A stretch of 64,000 nucleotides of DNA from Acidobacteriota bacterium (GCA_021789895.1 JAJYIU010000002.1:1-64000); one strand, 5' to 3'. Shown: positions 7,489-17,443, counted from the first letter of the stretch. Made by a program: numbers and translations. The notes: generated by a model from the letters alone, not told the origin.

Positions 7489-9714
7489 TTAGACCCGGGC
7501 CGGATTGCGCAGCAGGCGATGGATTTCATGCAACTGGCGGGGCAGCGCGGCCAGGCGGGAGGGATCATGCCCGAAGCGCACCGCCTCGTAGTCGTGCACG
7601 AAGCCGGTCACCGCGGGCTGGAGGCGCGCGCCGCGCACCAGGCCGGCCAGTTCCGAAGCGGTCAGCGCGGGCGTACGCGCATAGCCGGCGCGGCGGAGCA
7701 AGGTTTGCAGGCGGCGGTAATAGGCCGTGGCCTGGCGGCGTTCCCAGGCCGGCCGCGCACCTCCACCGCGGACAGGATAGCGGCGTCGAAAAAGGTGGAC
7801 AGCATAGCCCAATGCCAGCGCCAGCGCCAGCCAGCCAGGCAGCCAGAGCAGATGGAGAGACCGGCCGCGCGAGGGATGGCGCCACCAGGCTGCCAGGCGG
7901 CGGCGCCAGGCGCCGGCCCAATTGCGCAGCGAGCCAAACAGAACCTCGCGCCGGCTGGACCATTGATGGCGCAACTGCAGCGCCAGCCGGACCTGGTGGG
8001 AGAAATCGTAGTTGATGATCCAATCCTGCCAAAATGTCTGGGCTGCATCGAGCAGGAGCTGCATGCGTCCCCAGGCGCCGGTAAAGGCGGGCGCGGAAGA
8101 CGGCGGCGTGGCGTCGAGCGGAATCCAGAGGCCGGGGTTCGCGGCGAAGCGCGAGGGTTGCGGGAAATAAGCTTCCACCCAGGCATGGGCATCGCGGCCG
8201 CGAATTAAAAATTCTTGCGAGAGGCGGTTGTAGGGGCCGGTGGCAAAGCCGGTGACCACGCGGGTGGGGATGCCGAGGGTGCGTCCCAAAATAGCCAGGG
8301 CGGAGGCAAAATATTCGCAATCACCGGCGCGGCTGGAGAAAAGAAAATTGGCCAGCGGATCGCGTCCCGCTGGCAGCCCGCGCAAGGTGTAGCGGTAGTG
8401 GCTGCGCAAGTAATGCCGCAAGGCCTGGATGCGGTCCCAGGCATCGGCGGGCCCGCGGGCGGTAATACGGCGCGCCAGGCTGGGAATTTGGGGATCCAGC
8501 GCGGGCGGCAACTGCAGATAGCGCCGCCGGATGCGGGCGGGATAACGGCGGCCGGCGCGGCGCAGCACGGCGGCCGGAGGCCGGCCGAGATCGGAAATGG
8601 CGGTGTAAGCCAAGCCGCCGGTGCCGGTGTCCAGATTCAGCGACATCGGCGCGATGGTCTGGCCGGAATCCACCACCAGGTACTTCAGCGGAGACAGCAC
8701 GGCCCGAACGCCGGGGGCCAAAAACAGCACGCCCGTGCCCAGCGGCTCCATCATCACCCGGTATTGCATGAGCTGGACCGGCTTGCCGGGATACTGCCGG
8801 GCGGGAAAGCTCAAGCGGCCGAAGCTGGTGGAGGCGACGAAAGGGCGTGCGGTATCCAACCAGCGATCGCCCTGAAAGCGATTCAGGGCGCGGCCGCGCC
8901 AAAGAATGGAACGCGCGGAGGCGAGCTCGGCGGCGGAATCGGCGCGCGGGCCGAGCAAACGGATGTGCATCACCACCTGATCGCTCTGCTGCAGATTCCG
9001 CACCTCGCCGAGAGCGACTTCGTTGCTGAAGCCGGAGATGGCGTTATGCGCCATGAGCGGGTTCCAATATTGGAACGAAAGCCGCGGCAGCAGAAAAAAC
9101 AGGCTGGCGCCGAGGATGCCGATGGCCAGGGCCATCGCCAGCGAGATGCCGGCGAGCCCGCGCCGCACCCGGCGGGTGGAAAAATGCTGGCCGACGCGCG
9201 CGCGTTCGCCCCCGGCCTGTTCGCCCCGCATCATCTCGTAGGCCACAAAGGTCGCCACCAGCAAGAGCAGGAAAAGGGCGAAAAAGATTAAAAAACCGGC
9301 AGCCACGGTGAGCGTGGTGGCCGCCAGGACTTCCAGGAAGGCCAGGACGCAGAGATAGAGGTAATCGCGCGAGCGTTCGGCGGAAAACAATTTAAAAATA
9401 GCGACGAAGATGACCAGATGCACGCTGGCCGCGATGAAGGAACTGCCCAGCAGCAGCAGGTCGGCGGCAAAGAACAGGATATAGAGCAGCGTGGCCAGGT
9501 TGAGCCAGCGAGCGGGCACTTGGGGCCGCACCCCGCGCGCCAGCAGCCCGCCGCGCAGCAGCATCGCCCCCGCGCCCAAGCCGATCCAGACCCAACCCAG
9601 CCGCCCGGTGGCGGCGAGGGTAAGAAACCCGCTGGCCAGCAGCAGCAACAGCAGCGCTTCAAAGTAAGGACGGATTGTCGCCGGGGCCGCGCCCGGCCCC
9701 CCCCCTCCCTGCAT
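7489..9714 (-). CDS. Membrane transglutaminase-like protein (DUF3488-TGase-DUF4129)
   Basis: A membrane protein of 741 residues with the TgpA-like layout. A cluster of hydrophobic helices (about 15-210) matches DUF3488. An extracytoplasmic transglutaminase-like domain has a candidate catalytic triad Cys466 (GDCEYFASALA), His510 (GRDAHAWVEAYF) and Asp534 (IPLDATP). One more helix near 620-640 is followed by a cytoplasmic DUF4129-like tail (ATAYYRRLQTLLRRAGY). Family members are often next to MoxR ATPase and DUF58 genes; neither is present. It is divergent from another transglutaminase-fold gene at 9884. Substrate unknown: protease, cross-linking or amidase activities are all possible for the fold. 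Confidence 0.9.
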   Translation of the reverse strand: MQGGGGPGAAPATIRPYFEALLLLLLASGFLTLAATGRLGWVWIGLGAGAMLLRGGLLARGVRPQVPARWLNLATLLYILFFAADLLLLGSSFIAASVHLVIFVAIFKLFSAERSRDYLYLCVLAFLEVLAATTLTVAAGFLIFFALFLLLLVATFVAYEMMRGEQAGGERARVGQHFSTRRVRRGLAGISLAMALAIGILGASLFFLLPRLSFQYWNPLMAHNAISGFSNEVALGEVRNLQQSDQVVMHIRLLGPRADSAAELASARSILWRGRALNRFQGDRWLDTARPFVASTSFGRLSFPARQYPGKPVQLMQYRVMMEPLGTGVLFLAPGVRAVLSPLKYLVVDSGQTIAPMSLNLDTGTGGLAYTAISDLGRPPAAVLRRAGRRYPARIRRRYLQLPPALDPQIPSLARRITARGPADAWDRIQALRHYLRSHYRYTLRGLPAGRDPLANFLFSSRAGDCEYFASALAILGRTLGIPTRVVTGFATGPYNRLSQEFLIRGRDAHAWVEAYFPQPSRFAANPGLWIPLDATPPSSAPAFTGAWGRMQLLLDAAQTFWQDWIINYDFSHQVRLALQLRHQWSSRREVLFGSLRNWAGAWRRRLAAWWRHPSRGRSLHLLWLPGWLALALALGYAVHLFRRRYPVRGGGARPAWERRQATAYYRRLQTLLRRAGYARTPALTASELAGLVRGARLQPAVTGFVHDYEAVRFGHDPSRLAALPRQLHEIHRLLRNPARV

Positions 9715-9883
9715 AGCTGCAGTCTAGCATTGCGAACCCAGACATCGCCGGCGCAAGCCCGCCGCGGCGTTCCGGCCGGCGCCGCCGGCTGCATGAGCCG
9801 TTTCCGGCGTCCATCTAAGGTGTGCACCTTATGGGCTGCTCCAGCCGCCTGAAACAGACTAAGGCTGATTTCGCCGGGACAGG

Positions 9884-11974
9884 TTGCGTCCCCGGCAGGG
9901 CAAAGGTGCGCCACGGTTGCCGGATCCGCTTGAAAAAAAGCTCGCGAAAAAGTTCCGCGCCGCCGTCTGGGCAGCGGGCCTGACGGCGGCTCTCGGCTGC
10001 CTGCCGGCCGCGGCAAGCCCCGCGCCGGGCGCGGCGCAACGAGCCTACTGGATGGCGCGGGCGCGGCGCTGGCTCTATCCCCTCCAGCGCGCCTTCCCGC
10101 CGGCGCCGGCCGCCGGCTCCGGCGCCATCGCCGCCCCCGGCCAAGCGGCGCCGCCGGCCGGTTTCGCCCGCGGCGCGGATGTGGTCGAACTTTATCATCT
10201 GCGCTTCGAGCAGGTGGGGGAAAGCGGGCTCTCCACCCAGGTGGTGCAGCGCGTTTTCCGGGTTGAAAATGCGCTGGGCGCGCGCGAGTTGGGCGTGGAC
10301 GACCTCTGGTACGACTCCTCGCGCAACCGCTTTCACCTGTGGCAGGCCGGCATCTATCGCGCCGGCCGGCTGATTGCGCAGGGACGGGATGCGGGTCATT
10401 CCGGCCCTGACGACGCCGGTTCGCAATCCCGCCAGGTGGTGCTGCCCGGCCTGCAAGCCGGGGATGTAGTCAATATCATTTACTCGCTGTCTCCCCGCTG
10501 GCGCAGCCGCTGGAGCATGCTCGACGGCAAATATCTGGGCGACCTGTTTGCGTTTCGCGGCGATTATCCGGTGCGGCAAGTGCGCTACGTGCTGGAATCG
10601 CCCGCCCCGCTCGCGGTCGCGCAGGCGCGCCTGGCGCCGCCCCGCACCTGGCGCCGCGACGGCCGCTACGGTTGGGAATGGCAATCCGCATGGCTGCCGG
10701 CATTTTTTTCAGAGAACGACGGGCCTTCCATCACCGACCGTTCGCCCTTCGTGCAGGCGTCTTCGTTCCAGAACTGGCAACAACTGGCCGCGTGGTACCT
10801 GCAGCGGTTGCGCTCGCGCTCTGCAATCGAACCGGCGCTGCGCGCGCTGTGGCTGCGGCTGGCGCCCCCCAGCCTGTCGCCGGCCGCGATTTTGGAGCGA
10901 GTTCGCACCGTGCTCGCCGGACGGCTGCGCTATCAGGGCGAGGAGACCGGGCCGCACGCCTTTTTCCCGCATTCGATTGCCGACGTCTGGCAAACCGGGC
11001 GCGGAGATTGCAAAGATGGCGCGCTGCTGCTCAGCGCCTGGCTGCGCCTGGAAGGCATTCCGGCCGATATCGCTTTTTTGCGCACCCGGCGAATGGGGCG
11101 GCTGGCCAACGGCGCGGCGACCATCGCCGCCTTCGATCACGCCATCGTCTATGTGCCGGGCAGCCCCCGGAGCTCGCCCTTGTGGATTGACACCACCGCG
11201 CCGCAATTTCAAAGCGCCACCCTGCCCTCTTCCGACCAGGGCGCGCTGGCCTTGATCCTGCGCCCCGGCCAGACGCAACTGGTGCGCGTTCCCCTCGCCG
11301 CGCCGAAGGCCAATCTGACCTTGCGCCGCTTCCAATTGCGCCCGGACCGCCGCGGCGGTTTTTACCTGCGCGGCTCGGTTCAAGTCAGCGGCGCGGACGC
11401 ACCCGCCTGGCGGACGCGCTGCGCCTTGACTGCCGGCCGCCGGGCGCGGCTCCAGTCCTGGCTGCGCGATGCCTTGCCGGGCGCATTCCTGGATTCAATC
11501 CAGGTGCATGGCTTGGCTCCCGGTACGCCAGCCTTCCACCTGCGCTTCCGCGGCTGGGTGGCGCAATTGCCGCATCCGCTGCCGCTCGCCTGGCTGCGGG
11601 CCAACTATGCTTCCACCCTGGCTTATACCAGCAGCCGCCAACAGCGGCTGCGCCTGGCGCTGCGCTGGCGCACGGAAGACAGTTGGTCGCTGCAACTGCC
11701 GCGCGGCTGTCCTTCGCATTTGGAAATTCCCCAACTCTCACGCGTGACCGCCTTCGGCAGCCTGCTCGTAAAAGCCCGCTGCCGCCAGGGCGTATTGCAG
11801 ATATCCGACTCTATCGCTCAGACCGCGAGCGACGTGCCCGCCACCGACTATCCCGCCTTCCGGCGATTCTGGCAAACAGTGGACCAGGAACTCAGCGCTC
11901 CGGTCTGGCCGCCGATGCCGCGCCTGGCCTTCGCCGCTCCGGCGGCGGTCCCTGGCCCTACGCCTGCGCGCTGA
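9884..11974 (+). CDS. Secreted DUF3857/transglutaminase-domain protein
   Basis: About 696 residues. A basic N-terminus followed by a hydrophobic stretch ending ACLPAAASPA-like sequence suggests export to the periplasm. A DUF3857-like beta domain covers about 80-280 (VVQRVFRVENALGARELG, then GDVVNIIYSL). The transglutaminase-like core has the catalytic Cys near residue 375 (GRGDCKDGALLL), His in AAFDHAIVYVPG and Asp in LWIDTTAPQ. The C-terminal third is beta-rich and unassigned. The start is TTG with a GGGACAGG upstream; a second in-frame TTG follows 36 bp later, so the start is uncertain. It is divergent from the membrane transglutaminase and converges on the secretin gene with only 10 bp between the stops. 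Confidence 0.85.
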   Translation: MRPRQGKGAPRLPDPLEKKLAKKFRAAVWAAGLTAALGCLPAAASPAPGAAQRAYWMARARRWLYPLQRAFPPAPAAGSGAIAAPGQAAPPAGFARGADVVELYHLRFEQVGESGLSTQVVQRVFRVENALGARELGVDDLWYDSSRNRFHLWQAGIYRAGRLIAQGRDAGHSGPDDAGSQSRQVVLPGLQAGDVVNIIYSLSPRWRSRWSMLDGKYLGDLFAFRGDYPVRQVRYVLESPAPLAVAQARLAPPRTWRRDGRYGWEWQSAWLPAFFSENDGPSITDRSPFVQASSFQNWQQLAAWYLQRLRSRSAIEPALRALWLRLAPPSLSPAAILERVRTVLAGRLRYQGEETGPHAFFPHSIADVWQTGRGDCKDGALLLSAWLRLEGIPADIAFLRTRRMGRLANGAATIAAFDHAIVYVPGSPRSSPLWIDTTAPQFQSATLPSSDQGALALILRPGQTQLVRVPLAAPKANLTLRRFQLRPDRRGGFYLRGSVQVSGADAPAWRTRCALTAGRRARLQSWLRDALPGAFLDSIQVHGLAPGTPAFHLRFRGWVAQLPHPLPLAWLRANYASTLAYTSSRQQRLRLALRWRTEDSWSLQLPRGCPSHLEIPQLSRVTAFGSLLVKARCRQGVLQISDSIAQTASDVPATDYPAFRRFWQTVDQELSAPVWPPMPRLAFAAPAAVPGPTPAR

Positions 11975-11984
11975 GCCCCTCCCG

Positions 11985-14006
11985 CTACTTCCCCGGCCTG
12001 ACCGGCGGACGCGGCGGTGGAAACCGGGGGATCATGCCGCCCGGGAACGGACGTCCCGGCGGCCGGTAGATGGGCGGCTGATAGGGGCGGGGGAAACCGA
12101 ACGGGGGCTGGTTCGCCATGCCGGCGGCGAAATCGGCCGGCAGCCAGATGTCGCGGCTGGCGCGCAGATTGCGGCGCAGGATATGAGGAACAATGACCAG
12201 CACTAACTGGTCGTCGCTGCGATGATTTTCGACGCTGGAAAACAATCGGCCGATGACCGGCAAGCGCGCGACGCCGGGAACGCCGTTCAACGATTGCATT
12301 TCCTGCCGGGTGAAGAGCCCCGCGACCAGCACCGGGCGGTTATTGCGCAAGGACACCTGCGTATCGAGCGTGCGGTCGCTGAGGATCGGGATGTTGTTAT
12401 TGACGGCGCCGGTCAAGGCACGGACGTGAGCGTTCAACGACATACGGATCGCGCCCTGCGGCAGCAGCACCGGCTTGATTTTCAGGTCCAGACCAAGATT
12501 CACGTACGTGAACGAGGGGAACGGCTGCAGATAACTGCCGTTCGAGAGCACTTGCTGCAGCGCCGGATTCAGGTAGATGGGCGAAAAGCTGGCGTTGACG
12601 ACGGGGTAGCGTTCGCCGATGCGCAGCGTCGCCTGCTGGCCCGAGTCAGCCCGCATCCAGGCGTTTTCCAGCATGCGGCTGTGTCCATGCGAAAAGCCGA
12701 AATTGGCGCTGGCCGGCGGCAAGGTCACCGCCATGAGCGTGGCGCCGCCGCCAAAGATCGCAAACGGGGTTTTGAGCAGCGGGGAAAGCTGCTGCTGCAG
12801 TTGCATCAACTGGGACGCAAGCTGGCCGGAGTTGAGCACTCCATTCAATCCGCCCTGGGTGAACAGATTCTGCAAGAGACTGGCCGCGCTGCCGCTCTGG
12901 CCGAGTTCCGCCAGCAGGGGAGCGAGGCTGAATACCTGGAATTGGGCGTTGGGCGAGATGCCCAACTGGCTCGCCAGGGTATGGGTGACTTCCAGAATGC
13001 GCACTTCCAGCATCACCTGCCCGGGCGGCTGGGTTAGATTGGCCAGCAACTGCTCGGCGGCATCGAGCTGCGCCGCGGTGCCGCGGCAGACGATCGCTCC
13101 CTGGGCGGTATCGAGCTGCAGTTGGGGCAGGTCGAGCATCAGGCGCAGGGTCTGCGCGATTTGCGCCAGTTGATCCGGTGAACTCATGCCGTGGGCGAGA
13201 TAGAACGTCCGCACCCCGAGCGGCGTAAACGCAGCGCGCTGCCCCGACGGCCCGAAGTAAATCGTGTGCGGGCCCATCGGGCTCCAGGCGATCGCGAGCT
13301 GGTCGCGAAGCGCGATCAGGCACTGGCCCAGCGTCGCCGGCCCCAGGCGGAAACTGACCGGGGGATTGGGCAGTTGCTTCTCGATAAAGGCGCGCAGTCC
13401 ATAGGCGCGCGCCACTTCCCCCAGCAGATTCCAGGCGGGGCCGTCAAAATGAAACGCCCGGCGCCGCGCTATAAAGCGCAGTTGCGGCAGCGGCGCGGCA
13501 TTCTTCACCAGCAAACCGGTGCGCAGGCCGGCCGGCAGCGGCTGCACGACCGGCATGGCCGCCGCCAACGCCTGGCGCGCGCCATAGTCGGAAGGATCGA
13601 GCGCCAGCGCGGTGCGAAATTGCAGCGCCGCCTGCCAGGGGTGGCCCTGCCGGCGCAAACCTTCCCCCGCGGCCAGATGCGCATTGACAGCCTGACGCAG
13701 CAGTAACTGGCTGGCCGCCTGGCGCAGCGGATCGCGCGGATGCGCTCGCCAGCCGCGCTGCGCACGCAGCCAGGCGGCATCCAGATCGCCGCGGAGCACT
13801 TCAGCATGCAATCGAGCGATCCAGGCGCGGTCGGCCGCCGCGGCGGCGGCGGCGGGAGCAGGGACGGGGCGAGGCGCCGCCAGAGCGACTCCAGAAAAGG
13901 CGCAGAGCAGAGCGAGCGTCCAACGCCCGCGTCCCCGCTGCGGCGGCCGCAGGCGCCCATTCCAGCCCTTGATCTTCCCGGTGCGATGGTATAGCTGCCT
14001 CAACAT
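11985..14006 (-). CDS. Orphan secretin (GspD/PilQ superfamily) with TPR-like N-terminus
   Basis: An outer-membrane secretin-like protein of 673 residues. After a signal-like segment (RWTLALLCAFSGVALAAP), an alpha-helical TPR-like region spans about 45-150. N-domain-like modules follow (VRTFYLAHGMSSPDQLAQIAQTLR; QLDAAEQLLANL). The secretin core runs from VMLEVRILEVTH to PVIGRLFSSVENHRSDDQLVLVIVPHIL, with the hallmark VPGVARLP-type segment. The tail after about residue 630 is rich in Pro, Phe and Tyr, which is unusual. The ATG at 14006 was preferred to an upstream TTG at 14027. No other type II/IV secretion gene is nearby, so its partner system is not visible. Confidence 0.88.
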   Translation of the reverse strand: MLRQLYHRTGKIKGWNGRLRPPQRGRGRWTLALLCAFSGVALAAPRPVPAPAAAAAAADRAWIARLHAEVLRGDLDAAWLRAQRGWRAHPRDPLRQAASQLLLRQAVNAHLAAGEGLRRQGHPWQAALQFRTALALDPSDYGARQALAAAMPVVQPLPAGLRTGLLVKNAAPLPQLRFIARRRAFHFDGPAWNLLGEVARAYGLRAFIEKQLPNPPVSFRLGPATLGQCLIALRDQLAIAWSPMGPHTIYFGPSGQRAAFTPLGVRTFYLAHGMSSPDQLAQIAQTLRLMLDLPQLQLDTAQGAIVCRGTAAQLDAAEQLLANLTQPPGQVMLEVRILEVTHTLASQLGISPNAQFQVFSLAPLLAELGQSGSAASLLQNLFTQGGLNGVLNSGQLASQLMQLQQQLSPLLKTPFAIFGGGATLMAVTLPPASANFGFSHGHSRMLENAWMRADSGQQATLRIGERYPVVNASFSPIYLNPALQQVLSNGSYLQPFPSFTYVNLGLDLKIKPVLLPQGAIRMSLNAHVRALTGAVNNNIPILSDRTLDTQVSLRNNRPVLVAGLFTRQEMQSLNGVPGVARLPVIGRLFSSVENHRSDDQLVLVIVPHILRRNLRASRDIWLPADFAAGMANQPPFGFPRPYQPPIYRPPGRPFPGGMIPRFPPPRPPVRPGK

Positions 14007-14164
14007 CTGCTCGAGACAGAGTAGCAAAACCGGGCGCGCCGCGCCTGAAAGCGCGATGGCATCAGCGATTTACGGCTGCTTTTCGCTTGCTTTCCGCCGC
14101 GCATGCTCTTTGCTCGAAAGTGAAGCCACGAAATCGGCTGTCGGTGCTATATTGACCACGGCCC

Positions 14165-16273
14165 ATGTCCTCCGCCACGACCGCCGCCGGGCTTGCGCTC
14201 GATACCCCGCTGGAATTTGTTCCCGGCATCGGGCCGCGCCAGGCCGGGCTGTTTTCCGCGCGCGGCCTGGCGCAGATCGAAGACCTGCTTTCCTACCTGC
14301 CTTTCCGCTATGAGGACCGCAGCCGCATCTCGCAAATCGCGGCATTGGAAGCCGGGGAAAGCGTTACCATCCAAGCCCAAGTACGCTCATTTCAACTGTT
14401 GCGCACCCGCGGCGGCATGCAAATGGCGCGCCTGCGCGCCGGCGACGGCACGGGGGAGCTGGAGTGCATCTGGTACCACGCCGGCTGGCTGCGCGACCGT
14501 TTTCAGGCCGGCCAGTGGGTGGCACTCTATGGCAAACCCGAGCTGGAAGGGAGGCAATGGCGGCTGCAGCATCCCGAATTTCAAATCCTGCGCCCGGGGC
14601 CGCTGCCCGCCGGCCCGGACTCGCTTAAACTCGGCCGCATCGTGCCGATTTACAACAGCCTGGGCGAAATCAGTTCCGGCAAGCTGCGGCTGGCCATCGC
14701 GCGCGCCTTGCGGGCGCTGCCGGCGGAGCTGCCGGAAATTCTGCCGGCCGGGTTATGCGAGCGGCTCCGGCTGCCGCCGCGCCGCGCCGCCTTCGAGCAG
14801 GTGCACTTTCCCGCCCCCGGCATGCCGCTCGAGCAATTGCAGGCGGCGCGCACGCCCGGCCACCTGCGCCTGATCCTGGAAGAGTTGTTTTTCCTGCAAA
14901 CCGGTTTGGAAATCAAGCGACAGCGCGCGCAGCGCCAGCCGGGCATCGCCATTTTGCCGTCGGCGGAAATCCGCGAGCGCCTGCGCCAGCTGCTGCCGTT
15001 TCGGCCCACCCCGGACCAGAAGCAGGCCATGCGCGAAATCGCCGCCGATCTCGGCCGCGGCCGCCCGATGCGCCGGCTGCTTCAGGGCGACGTCGGTTCG
15101 GGCAAGACGATTGTGGCGCTCGAAGCCGCGGTGATGGCGATCGGCAATGGCTACCAGGCGGCGCTGATGGCGCCCACCCAAATCCTGGCCGAGCAGCATT
15201 ATTACTATGCCCGCCGCCTGCTGCCCGGCTATCGCGTCGCGCTGATCACCTCCGCCGCCCGCCGCGCGCGTTCCGAGCCGGAGCCGGAGCTGGCCATCGG
15301 CACCCAGGCGCTATTGGAAGATCATGCCCGCATCAGCCGCCTGGCACTGGTGATCGTGGATGAACAGCACCGCTTCGGAGTGTTGCAGCGCTTGCAACTG
15401 ATGCGCCAGGGGAACCTCGCGCCGCATTTGCTGGTGATGACCGCCACGCCCATTCCCCGCACCCTGGCGCTGGCCTTTTACGGCGATCTCGATACCAGCC
15501 TGATCCGCCAGCGGCCCCCCGGACGGCTGCCCATCCGCACCCGCATCGTGCCCCGCGGCCGCGAACCGGAGATGTACGCTTTCCTGCGCCGCCAGCTCGC
15601 CCGGGGCCGCCAGGCCTATGTCGTCTGCCCGGTGATTGAAGAATCGGAAAAACTCGACCTGGTGCCCGCGCTGGAAATGGAACGCCAACTGCGCGCTCAG
15701 TTCCCCGAGTTCCGCGTCGGCCTGCTGCACGGGCGCCTGGCGAACGAAGAAAAATCCGCCGTTATGCAAAGTTTCCAGCGCGGCGAGTTGAACCTGCTGG
15801 TGACGACGACGGTGATCGAAGTCGGCGTGGACGTTCCCAACGCGACGCTGATGATCATCCATCAAGCCGAGCGGTTCGGCATCGCCCAACTGCACCAGCT
15901 TCGCGGCCGCATTGGACGCCCGCAGCCGCCGGCGGCAGGAGCAAGCCGCGCTTTTTGCTTCCTGGTGCCGGGAGAAGAGATCACACCCGCCGCCGAACAG
16001 CGCCTGCTGGCGGTGGAAGGCTCGGAAGACGGCTTCGAGCTGGCGGAAATGGATTTGAAGCTGCGCGGCCCGGGGGAAATCTTCGGCACCCGGCAAAGCG
16101 GACTGCCGGAGTTCGCCATCGCCCAGCCGGGTCGCGATCAGGACCTGCTGGAATTGGCTCATGCCGAGGCCCGCACCTGGTGGCGGCATGCCGGGCGGGA
16201 GGAACAACGCCGTCTGCTCGGCATTGTGCGCGCCCGCTGGCAGCGCCGCTATGGGCTGGTGGAAGTCGGCTGA
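14165..16273 (+). CDS. recG: ATP-dependent DNA helicase RecG
   Basis: Remodels stalled replication forks and branched DNA in the cytosol. At 702 residues it matches the family length. An OB-fold wedge domain lies near 60-160 (YEDRSRISQI, RLRAGDGTGELECIWY). The helicase core has Walker A GDVGSGKT (about 310-318), DEQHRFG as motif II, TATPIPRTLAL as motif III, TTVIEVGVDVPNAT and LHQLRGRIGR as motif VI, followed by the RecG C-terminal DLKLRGPGEIFGTRQSG segment. It starts 158 bp from the divergent secretin start and converges on the Crp-type regulator. Confidence 0.98.
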   Translation: MSSATTAAGLALDTPLEFVPGIGPRQAGLFSARGLAQIEDLLSYLPFRYEDRSRISQIAALEAGESVTIQAQVRSFQLLRTRGGMQMARLRAGDGTGELECIWYHAGWLRDRFQAGQWVALYGKPELEGRQWRLQHPEFQILRPGPLPAGPDSLKLGRIVPIYNSLGEISSGKLRLAIARALRALPAELPEILPAGLCERLRLPPRRAAFEQVHFPAPGMPLEQLQAARTPGHLRLILEELFFLQTGLEIKRQRAQRQPGIAILPSAEIRERLRQLLPFRPTPDQKQAMREIAADLGRGRPMRRLLQGDVGSGKTIVALEAAVMAIGNGYQAALMAPTQILAEQHYYYARRLLPGYRVALITSAARRARSEPEPELAIGTQALLEDHARISRLALVIVDEQHRFGVLQRLQLMRQGNLAPHLLVMTATPIPRTLALAFYGDLDTSLIRQRPPGRLPIRTRIVPRGREPEMYAFLRRQLARGRQAYVVCPVIEESEKLDLVPALEMERQLRAQFPEFRVGLLHGRLANEEKSAVMQSFQRGELNLLVTTTVIEVGVDVPNATLMIIHQAERFGIAQLHQLRGRIGRPQPPAAGASRAFCFLVPGEEITPAAEQRLLAVEGSEDGFELAEMDLKLRGPGEIFGTRQSGLPEFAIAQPGRDQDLLELAHAEARTWWRHAGREEQRRLLGIVRARWQRRYGLVEVG

Positions 16274-16321
16274 GACCGGCACCGACCGCGATCGGCCCGG
16301 GCGCCGCGTTGGCGGCCTGGT

Positions 16322-17002
16322 TTATTGCAGCAGCACTTCCAGCCGTTCCGGCACCACCTCTATGCTCTTGCGCGAGTATTCCAGCAGGCCCTGCTGCCGG
16401 AATTGATTCATGTAATGGGTAATGATCTCGCGCGAGGTGGCCACCTGCTGGGCGAGGGCCTCATGGGTCAACGGCCCCAATTGCAGCCGGCCGTCATCCA
16501 GGCGGATGCCAAACCGCTGCGCGTTTTCCAGCATGGTGCGAGCCAGCCGCCGCGGGATGGGATCGAAGGCCAGGCTTTCGATGTGGGCATAGGCGGATTG
16601 CAGGCGCCGGCCCAGCCAGGCCGTCAGGCTCAGGCCCCAGCGTGGATCTTTTTCCATTTGCGCACGCCAGATTACAGCCGGCCAGGATTTCAACTCCACC
16701 GCATCCAGCGCCTGCGCTTGTTCGCTGCGCCGTTCCGCCCAGAGCGCCGCAGTCTCACCCAGCAGTTCCCCCGGCTTCAGAATTTCCAGCACGGTTTCGC
16801 GGCCGTCCTGGCAAACGCGGCTGAGCTTCACCCGCCCGCCGGCGATCAATGCGACGCTATCCGCCGCCTCTTCGGCGCGATAAATGGTCTTGCCGCGAAC
16901 GTAGGTGAGCAACTGGGCCGACGGCAGGGCTTGGGTCAGAGTGGGCCAGTCGGGCAGGGGGGAATTTTTACCGTTCGACTTATTCAGGGGGGCAGGTCGC
17001 AC
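16322..17002 (-). CDS. Crp/Fnr-family transcriptional regulator
   Basis: A 226-residue one-component regulator. The N-terminal cyclic-nucleotide-like beta roll includes IAGGRVKLSRVCQDGRET and ILKPGELLGETA. A long dimerisation helix leads to a C-terminal winged helix (LTHEALAQQVATSREIITHY, then QGLLEYSRKSIEVVPERL). No Fnr-type cysteine cluster is visible, so oxygen sensing by an iron-sulfur cluster is unlikely. I chose the GTG at 17002 because AAAGGAGA lies 6-7 nt upstream and the length then fits the family; an in-frame TTG at 17068 lacks a ribosome-binding site. The ligand and targets are unknown. Confidence 0.92.
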   Translation of the reverse strand: MRPAPLNKSNGKNSPLPDWPTLTQALPSAQLLTYVRGKTIYRAEEAADSVALIAGGRVKLSRVCQDGRETVLEILKPGELLGETAALWAERRSEQAQALDAVELKSWPAVIWRAQMEKDPRWGLSLTAWLGRRLQSAYAHIESLAFDPIPRRLARTMLENAQRFGIRLDDGRLQLGPLTHEALAQQVATSREIITHYMNQFRQQGLLEYSRKSIEVVPERLEVLLQ

Positions 17003-17175
17003 GCACACTCTCCTTTGCGCCGCATCCACAGATGTGGCCAATGGGATTACGCGAACCGGGAGGGGCAATCCCGCTTTCCGCGCGCAGGTATAAACAAGGA
17101 CGGACGGAAGCAGGAAAAGTTGCAGGTTTTTTTAGCCGCTCCGTGCCTCGGCAAGCCTGGCCGGAGGGTAACTGC

Positions 17176-17394
17176 TTAGCTGGCAGTGTCTTGGCGAAGC
17201 GCCTGCTGAAACTGCTCCAGACCGGACTGAACGGCTTCCAGCTTTTGCTGGACACGGCAGGAAAACTCCAGCAGGTTGTCCTGCCAGTTTTCCGTCTGAT
17301 GGGACAGTTTTTCCCGCACTTCCCGGCCGCGATCGCTCAACAGCAGCCATCCCACGCCGCCGAGAACCAGGGCGGGCAATATCCATCGCTTCAT
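17176..17394 (-). CDS. Small YtxH-like membrane-anchored protein
   Basis: A 72-residue protein with one N-terminal hydrophobic helix (WILPALVLGGVGWLLLSDRG) followed by a charged helical region (REVREKLSHQTENWQDNLLEF) that is coiled-coil-like, typical of short YtxH-type proteins. The ATG at 17394 has GGAGG 7 nt upstream, which decides the start over an upstream in-frame ATG. It lies 49 bp downstream of the glycosyltransferase gene on the same strand. No function is established. Confidence 0.75.
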   Translation of the reverse strand: MKRWILPALVLGGVGWLLLSDRGREVREKLSHQTENWQDNLLEFSCRVQQKLEAVQSGLEQFQQALRQDTAS

Positions 17395-17443
17395 TGGGAA
17401 ACCTCCGCTAAGGCCGGTCCGGCGTTTGCAGCCGTCCACTTCT

